A stretch of DNA of 46,154 nt from the NCBI GenBank assembly GCA_937949725.1, contig CALECT010000043.1, forward strand, positions 1 through 46,154, in the 5' to 3' direction. The translations under genes and the position numbers were made by a program. The notes below the pieces were generated by a model that ran no database searches, was not told the origin of the DNA, and saw nothing but the letters and a program-made list of their open reading frames with translations. This stretch comes from an uncultured Pseudanabaenaceae cyanobacterium (GTDB lineage Bacteria > Cyanobacteriota > Cyanobacteriia > PCC-9006 > JAAUQQ01). Positions 42,665-46,154 of the stretch are shown piece after piece. The first letter of the stretch is position 1, and each line of letters starts with the position of its first letter.

Positions 42665-43828
42665 TTAGGGTTTGACGGCCAAGCAACGCGGATCAGGCAG
42701 GGTGGCTTTGGCGGGGTCGCGGGGGAACCAGAAGGCCGTGCGTTGGCAGACTTTGACGAGCATGAGCATGACGGGCACTTCGATGAGGACGCCGACGACG
42801 GTGGCTAGGGCTGCGCCGCTGTTGAGGCCAAAGAGGGTGACTGCTGTGGCGATTGCCACCTCAAAATGATTACTCGCCCCAATCAAAGCGGCGGGTGCGG
42901 CATCCTCGTAGGTCAGCCCCAGCGGCTTTGCCAAACCATAGGTGAGGGCGAAGATCACGTTGGTTTGGATAAAGAGGGGAACGGCAATTAGCAGGATGTG
43001 CAGGGGATTTCGGGCAATCAGATCGCCTTTGAGGGCAAAGAGCAGCACCAGGGTGGTGAGCATGGCGATGATGGACAGGGGGCCGAGGCGTTTGAGGAAG
43101 ACTTGCTCGAACCAGGCTTTGCCTTTGTTATGCAGGATCCAGCTACGGGAGATGACGCCTGCGAGGAGTGGCAGGGCAACGTAGATCAGCACAGAGAGGG
43201 TGATGGTTTGCCAGGGGACGGTGAGTTCGTTGGCGGCGAGGAGCCAGCGGCCCAGGGGGGCGTAAAGGAAGAGCATTGCCAGGGAGTTGATCGCCACCAT
43301 GACGAGGGTGTGGCCCTGGTTGCTGAAGGAGAGGTAGCCCCACATGAGAACCATGGCGGTGCAGGGGGCGATGCCGAGGAGGATGCTTCCGGCGATGTAG
43401 CTGTCGGCGAGAGGGATGGTCGTTCCGTTGACAACTTCGGTTTGGCTGAGGAGGGGACGGAAGAGGTTACCGAGGAAGAGTTGGGCGAGGAGGACCATGG
43501 TGAAGGGTTTGATTAGCCAGTTCACCACTAGCGTTAGCAGGACGGGGCGGGGGGTTTGGGCTGCTTTTTTGGCTTGGCTAAAGTCGATTTTGACCATGAT
43601 GGGGTACATCATGAAGAAGAGGCAGATGGCGATGGGGATGGAGATTTGGTGGAGGCTGAGGGCGTCGAGGGTGGTGGCGAGGTTGGGGAGGAGGCGGCCT
43701 AGGGTGATGCCGCTGATGATGCAGAGGGCGACCCAGAAGGTGAGGTAGCGTTCGAAGATGTTGAGTTGGCCGCCGGCTTGGACTGGTTTCGGGGGCGATT
43801 GGGTTGGGTGGGTGTGTTCGGGGTTCAT
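42665..43828 (-). CDS. acr3: Arsenite efflux transporter ACR3
   Basis: This 387-residue, ten-span membrane carrier belongs to the ACR3 family, which expels arsenite (and often antimonite) with the membrane potential or protons. The first span is at about 27-45. Signature segments are [13 protein letters not shown] and [16 protein letters not shown], which carries the ACR3-specific cysteine known to be essential. [21 protein letters not shown] holds the second ACR3 block with a conserved Asn and Glu. It lies between arsR upstream and arsH downstream on the minus strand, so it is probably part of the same arsenic-responsive unit, although repeat elements separate the genes. Confidence 0.95.
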   Translation of the reverse strand: MNPEHTHPTQSPPKPVQAGGQLNIFERYLTFWVALCIISGITLGRLLPNLATTLDALSLHQISIPIAICLFFMMYPIMVKIDFSQAKKAAQTPRPVLLTLVVNWLIKPFTMVLLAQLFLGNLFRPLLSQTEVVNGTTIPLADSYIAGSILLGIAPCTAMVLMWGYLSFSNQGHTLVMVAINSLAMLFLYAPLGRWLLAANELTVPWQTITLSVLIYVALPLLAGVISRSWILHNKGKAWFEQVFLKRLGPLSIIAMLTTLVLLFALKGDLIARNPLHILLIAVPLFIQTNVIFALTYGLAKPLGLTYEDAAPAALIGASNHFEVAIATAVTLFGLNSGAALATVVGVLIEVPVMLMLVKVCQRTAFWFPRDPAKATLPDPRCLAVKP

Positions 43829-43939
43829 CGGGTAGATGCTGGGCGGGTTGGTTCTCCTATTATTTCAAGAAAAGTTGATTTGTCTAGGTTGCTTATGGGC
43901 ATGGGGCAAAGAAACAAATCTATGAGGCAAGGCGCAAAT

Positions 43940-44030
43940 CCATGAGGGCCAGCCCTCAAACTCCCGCCAGAGGGGGCCGACGGCTTCCCCCTATGGATCA
44001 CCCCCTCCCAAGGGCGCTGGGTTGCTTCAC
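43940..44030 (+). repeat. Dispersed intergenic repeat, copy 2
   Basis: This is the second copy of the element at 8589-8680. Identical 29-base opening blocks and identical closing motifs (GGGTTGCTTCAC) flank a diverged middle. It sits between the acr3 start and the arsR stop. Confidence 0.75.
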
Positions 44031-44121
44031 TGTTTGATGTGATTACTTGGGGCCGCTAAATATTTACGGGCGCTGTTGTGGGGTCTTGCAGTGAACCTAT
44101 GCGCACACAGGCCAACCTAAT

Positions 44122-44143
44122 GTCCCCCTGGTTCGAGGGGGAC
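44122..44143. repeat. GTCCCCCT hairpin of a second dispersed type
   Basis: GTCCCCCT (44122-44129) pairs with AGGGGGAC (44136-44143) around a six-base loop and continues with CCGCC. It resembles the hairpin at 14599-14619. Together with the previous repeat, it fills the 365-base gap between arsR and acr3. Confidence 0.65.
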
Positions 44144-44193
44144 CGCCAATAGGGCGAGGGGGTAGATTTGCCTTTGGCTTCTAAACGCTTTAT

Positions 44194-44517
44194 TTAATCA
44201 GCATCACAGGCTCTTGCTGGAACCATGGGGGCGTTGCGACGGAAGTCAGATAAATACTGCTCCAATGCGGCCATCTGGGGCAGGTTAAGGCTGTAGTAGA
44301 GCCAGCGGCCTTCTTGTCTGACGCGGACGAGGTTGGCGGTTTTGAGGGCTTTGAGGTGGAAGGAGAGTTTGGATTGGGCGACGGTGAGGCGATCGCACAG
44401 ATCACAAACGCACATCTCTTGTTCGCGCAGCAGCTCAATAATTTGCAGGCGCAGGGGGTCGGAGAGGGCTTTGAAGCCTTGGAGGATGTCGGTGGATGTG
44501 GTTTCTAAGGTCGCCAT
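44194..44517 (-). CDS. arsR: ArsR/SmtB-family arsenite-responsive repressor
   Basis: This 107-residue winged-helix repressor of the ArsR/SmtB family has the metal-binding motif MCVCDLCDRL (about 35-44) in the alpha-3 helix, where ELCVCDL is the classic As(III) site. The recognition helix follows in LTVAQSKLSFHLKALKTANL. A C-terminal cysteine (ARACDAD) could be a further ligand. It would leave its operator when arsenite binds and so release acr3/arsH expression. The start is 28 bases after the merR stop on the minus strand, so the two regulators are probably cotranscribed. Confidence 0.93.
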   Translation of the reverse strand: MATLETTSTDILQGFKALSDPLRLQIIELLREQEMCVCDLCDRLTVAQSKLSFHLKALKTANLVRVRQEGRWLYYSLNLPQMAALEQYLSDFRRNAPMVPARACDAD

Positions 44518-44545
44518 ATCAAGTTTGGTTGGATTGTGGCTTGGC

Positions 44546-44965
44546 TCAGGGCTGAGGGTTTTCGATGATGGGACAAATCATGCCGTCTTCGGCGAGGGCG
44601 GTGCCTTCGGTTTCCATCAGGGTCTCTAGTTGGGACTTTAGCAGGATGAGCTGGGCGATTTGGTCGTCGATGGCGCTAATTTTGCTCTGGAGTTTCTGTT
44701 TGACGGCTTGGCAGGGGGATTGGCCGCGATCGCGGATGCTGAGCAGTTCGCCGATTTCCTGGAGGCTGAGGCCGAGTTTCTGCGATCGTTTGATAAATGC
44801 CAATCGCGCGACCATGGCGGGGGCAAAGAGGCGGAAGCCCCCGTCGGTGCGTTGGGCTGCTGCAATGAGCCCCAGTTCTTCGTAGTAGCGGATGGTTTTG
44901 ATGGGGACTTGGCTTTGGTCTTTGAGCTGGCCGATGCGGAGTAGCTCTGGGGATTGAAGACTCAT
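44546..44965 (-). CDS. MerR-family metal-responsive activator
   Basis: From the ATG at 44965 this is a 139-residue MerR-type regulator. The N-terminal winged helix reads LLRIGQLKDQSQVPIKTIRY with YEELGLI next, and the wing segment is GGFRLF. The dimer helix (about 85-120) starts at Cys85 (SPCQAVKQK), and a C-terminal loop holds Cys131 (GMICPIIEN). Cysteines at these two places are typical of the divalent-metal branch (Zn/Cd/Pb/Hg), not the CueR branch with two loop cysteines. The metal is unknown. The gene lies upstream of arsR, and a divergent Atx1/ATPase pair lies 800 bases away. A -10-like TATAAT on its own strand is at 45006-45011. Confidence 0.88.
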   Translation of the reverse strand: MSLQSPELLRIGQLKDQSQVPIKTIRYYEELGLIAAAQRTDGGFRLFAPAMVARLAFIKRSQKLGLSLQEIGELLSIRDRGQSPCQAVKQKLQSKISAIDDQIAQLILLKSQLETLMETEGTALAEDGMICPIIENPQP

Positions 44966-45005
44966 GGCAATGCCCACGGCTTGGACTTCGGGTAATCTCA
45001 GCTCG

Positions 45006-45011
45006 ATTATA
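45006..45011 (-). promoter_or_regulatory. Candidate -10 element for merR-arsR
   Basis: On the minus strand these bases read TATAAT, 41 bases upstream of the merR ATG. A good -35 hexamer is not visible at normal spacing, which would fit an activator-dependent MerR promoter, but the evidence is weak. Confidence 0.4.
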
Positions 45012-45182
45012 GAAGGTTAATGTTTTGCAGTTCTCAGGGATATTTACAGGGATATAAGCGAGCTATGGCCTGTTTGAAGTCTGGCAAGTTTCTAGGTGCT
45101 GGCTCCAAAAGCGAAGACCTCAATACGATTCGTAAAGAGGTCTTTTATCTAATTGATTCTATTGTTTTGCCTGAAGCTGTTT

Positions 45183-45338
45183 TTAGAATAGGCCGATTAG
45201 AACTGCCATGGTGAAAACGCAGAACAGTCCCACTGAAATCGCTGCAATGCTTCCATAGGGAGCGTGGTTGATGCTGTCGAGATACTGATTAACTTTTTCG
45301 TCGTGCTCGTTACCTGGAATCCAAACTAAGCCTTTCAT
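45183..45338 (-). CDS. 51-residue single-span membrane protein, paralogue 2
   Basis: From the ATG at 45338 this gene encodes exactly 51 residues, beginning MKGLVWIPGNEHDEKVNQYL, followed by DSINHAPYGSIAAISVGLFC and a hydrophobic end at Phe51. It is the paralogue of 41421-41576, sharing the N-terminal MKGxVWIP, EHD, YLDS and APY blocks and the FCxxT step in the span. A longer frame (to 45383) adds 15 residues with no match to the paralogue, so the internal ATG is preferred. The two genes lie on the same strand and bracket the merR-arsR-acr3-arsH cluster. Function is unknown. Confidence 0.78.
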   Translation of the reverse strand: MKGLVWIPGNEHDEKVNQYLDSINHAPYGSIAAISVGLFCVFTMAVLIGLF

Positions 45339-45759
45339 CGTTCTTTCTCTACTAGTTTTGCAAGCTGATAGAGCGGAAGTCATCAGCTATTTGATGCTTA
45401 GAGTTTAGAACTGCCATGACACGACTTGGGGATTGAAGGTTGATTGTTTATTGGCTGTATTGAAAGTCAATGATAGGGACGAGGATTGGGGACATAGATG
45501 TTGCTTTAGATGACGGATGGTTGCTGGTTAGGGGCGCTGGATTTCAAGCCGTTGAGGCATGGCATAGACCTTCTGTCTGGGTGGGAAGGAGATGGGACGA
45601 TTCTGAGGGGAGCTTGTGAGCGATCGCTGTGGACACTCCTAAAGGGGATAACAATTTGCAAACCTGGCTTTACTCTCCAGTCCACTGGAGACTTTATGCT
45701 GAGGGCAGAGCAATTTAGTGCAAAGCTCTGCCGTTGTGATTCAGTAGGAGCAAATTCCC
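45339..45759. other. Intergenic region upstream of the copper chaperone gene
   Basis: This 421-base segment has no supported gene. A plus-strand frame at 45510-45770 overlaps the chaperone start and lacks any recognisable features. The segment should hold the promoters of the divergent 51-residue gene and of the chaperone/ATPase pair. Confidence 0.4.
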
Positions 45760-45954
45760 ATGAAACTTGAATTGACTGTGCCCAGCATGGCCTGTGGAGC
45801 CTGCGCCGAGACCATTACGAAGGCGATTCAGACTGTGGATGCCGGTGCAACGGTGGAAGCTGATCCGCAAACGAAGATAGTTGTCGTAAATACCAGTGCG
45901 GCTGAGGCTGCGGTGAAGTCTGCGGTGGAGCAGGCGGGCCACGAGGTCGCTTAA
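45760..45954 (+). CDS. Atx1-type copper chaperone (HMA domain)
   Basis: This 64-residue protein is a single heavy-metal-associated (HMA) domain with the metal site MACGAC (Cys12, Cys15). It closely follows the layout of the 64-residue cyanobacterial Atx1 copper chaperone (TVPxxACxACAExxTKA...VQ...ATVxxD at the start and AGHEVx at the end). Atx1 takes Cu(I) to the P-type ATPases CtaA and PacS. The next gene, 13 bases downstream, begins an HMA-containing P-type ATPase, which supports a metal-delivery role. The start is ATG. Confidence 0.9.
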   Translation: MKLELTVPSMACGACAETITKAIQTVDAGATVEADPQTKIVVVNTSAAEAAVKSAVEQAGHEVA

Positions 45955-45967
45955 GGATTGCATCACC

Positions 45968-46154
45968 ATGACCTCTGCCACGCTGAAGCTGAAAGGTATG
46001 AGCTGTGCCGCCTGCGCCAATGCCGCCCAAACTGCGATTCAGCGGGTGGCGGGGGTGTCCATGGCCCAGGTGAATTTTGCTGCGGAACAGGCCAGTGTTG
46101 AGTATGACGATCGCACCACGACCCTCACCCAAATCCAGCAAGCCATTGCCAAGG
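45968..46154 (+). CDS. Heavy-metal P-type ATPase, N-terminal HMA domain (runs off the window)
   Basis: The frame begins at the ATG at 45968 and stays open to the last base (62 codons). The translation MTSATLKLKGMSCAACANAA has the HMA metal site GMSCAAC at residues 10-16. It continues QVNFAAEQASVEYDD, the normal second half of the domain in CopA/PacS-type ATPases. Only this N-terminal metal-binding domain is inside the window; the transmembrane and catalytic parts lie beyond. Copper is the most likely metal given the Atx1-like neighbour, but silver or zinc remain possible. The gap to the chaperone gene is 13 bases. Confidence 0.85.
   Translation, partial: MTSATLKLKGMSCAACANAAQTAIQRVAGVSMAQVNFAAEQASVEYDDRTTTLTQIQQAIAK

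Noticed and set aside
42998..43516. Plus-strand 172-residue Glu/Gly/His-rich frame
   Set aside because: It is antisense to acr3 and has no independent support.
44981..45013. MerR-type promoter reading rightward (TTGGAC, 21-base spacer, TATAGA)
   Set aside because: The spacer is long as in MerR promoters, but there is no clear dyad in it and no supported gene directly downstream on the plus strand.
45020..45214. Plus-strand 64-residue frame upstream of merR
   Set aside because: No family features, no clear start site, and it overlaps the 3' end of the supported 51-residue gene.
45510..45770. Plus-strand 86-residue frame before the copper chaperone
   Set aside because: Composition looks non-coding, and it overlaps the chaperone start in another frame.
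1..46154. tRNA, rRNA or CRISPR elements
   Set aside because: I scanned the intergenic gaps by eye for T-loop-like motifs and regularly spaced repeats and found none. The regular 102-base repeat in the window is coding TPR sequence.

Overview
The window comes from a cyanobacterium. The palindrome GCGATCGC (HIP1) recurs throughout, and several genes belong to cyanobacterial families: phylloquinone-type MenG, a Ycf46-like AAA ATPase, an Atx1-type copper chaperone, a G/H-type pilin-like protein and a Ggt-type solute importer. Most of the window is moderately GC-rich by eye. A block at about 17.4-22.5 kb is clearly AT-richer. I saw no rRNA, tRNA or CRISPR array. I cannot name a species.

Layout. 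0-8.5 kb is mostly housekeeping: the 3' part of priA, a pilin-like protein, a DUF445 membrane protein, a small coiled-coil protein, menG, a glutamate-receptor-like potassium channel and a Ycf46-like AAA ATPase. 8.8-16.4 kb is an accessory zone. It holds a membrane-anchored PD-(D/E)XK-like nuclease, a small proteasome/HslV-like Ntn hydrolase with a predicted N-terminal serine, a P-loop NTPase with a long TPR array, a MacB-like permease, a secreted protein, a frameshifted NB-ARC remnant and a small gene bracketed by copies of a palindrome. 16.5-23.1 kb is an AT-rich block (ABC exporter, two glycosyltransferases, one unknown gene) between two direct copies of a membrane-protein gene, one apparently intact and one decayed. 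It looks like an acquired surface-glycan cassette.

23.3-28.1 kb encodes a complete Ggt/Agl-type ABC importer for a glucoside or compatible solute: lipoprotein, two permeases, ATPase. A terminator follows the binding-protein gene and a fold-back repeat separates the second permease from the ATPase. 28.2-32.5 kb holds a renalase-like flavoprotein and several secreted or membrane proteins of unknown role. 33.0-36.7 kb carries an arsenosugar-type arsM, a cupin gene and typA. 37.1-41.4 kb has a CPBP-type membrane protease, two broken DUF4058 starts, an Uma2 nuclease-fold protein, a MAPEG protein and a TMEM14 protein.

41.4-46.1 kb is a metal and metalloid resistance block. On the minus strand merR, arsR, acr3 and arsH run in one direction, interrupted by repeat elements. 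On the plus strand an Atx1-like chaperone is followed by the start of a heavy-metal P-type ATPase that runs off the window. Two paralogous 51-residue single-span membrane proteins, which I cannot assign, bracket the ars/mer genes. Together with arsM at 33 kb, the window covers arsenite sensing, efflux, methylation and ArsH-type oxidation/reduction.

The least explained items are the 51-residue protein pair, the Ser-type Ntn hydrolase in its NTPase/nuclease neighbourhood, the flanked glycan cassette and the NB-ARC remnant.
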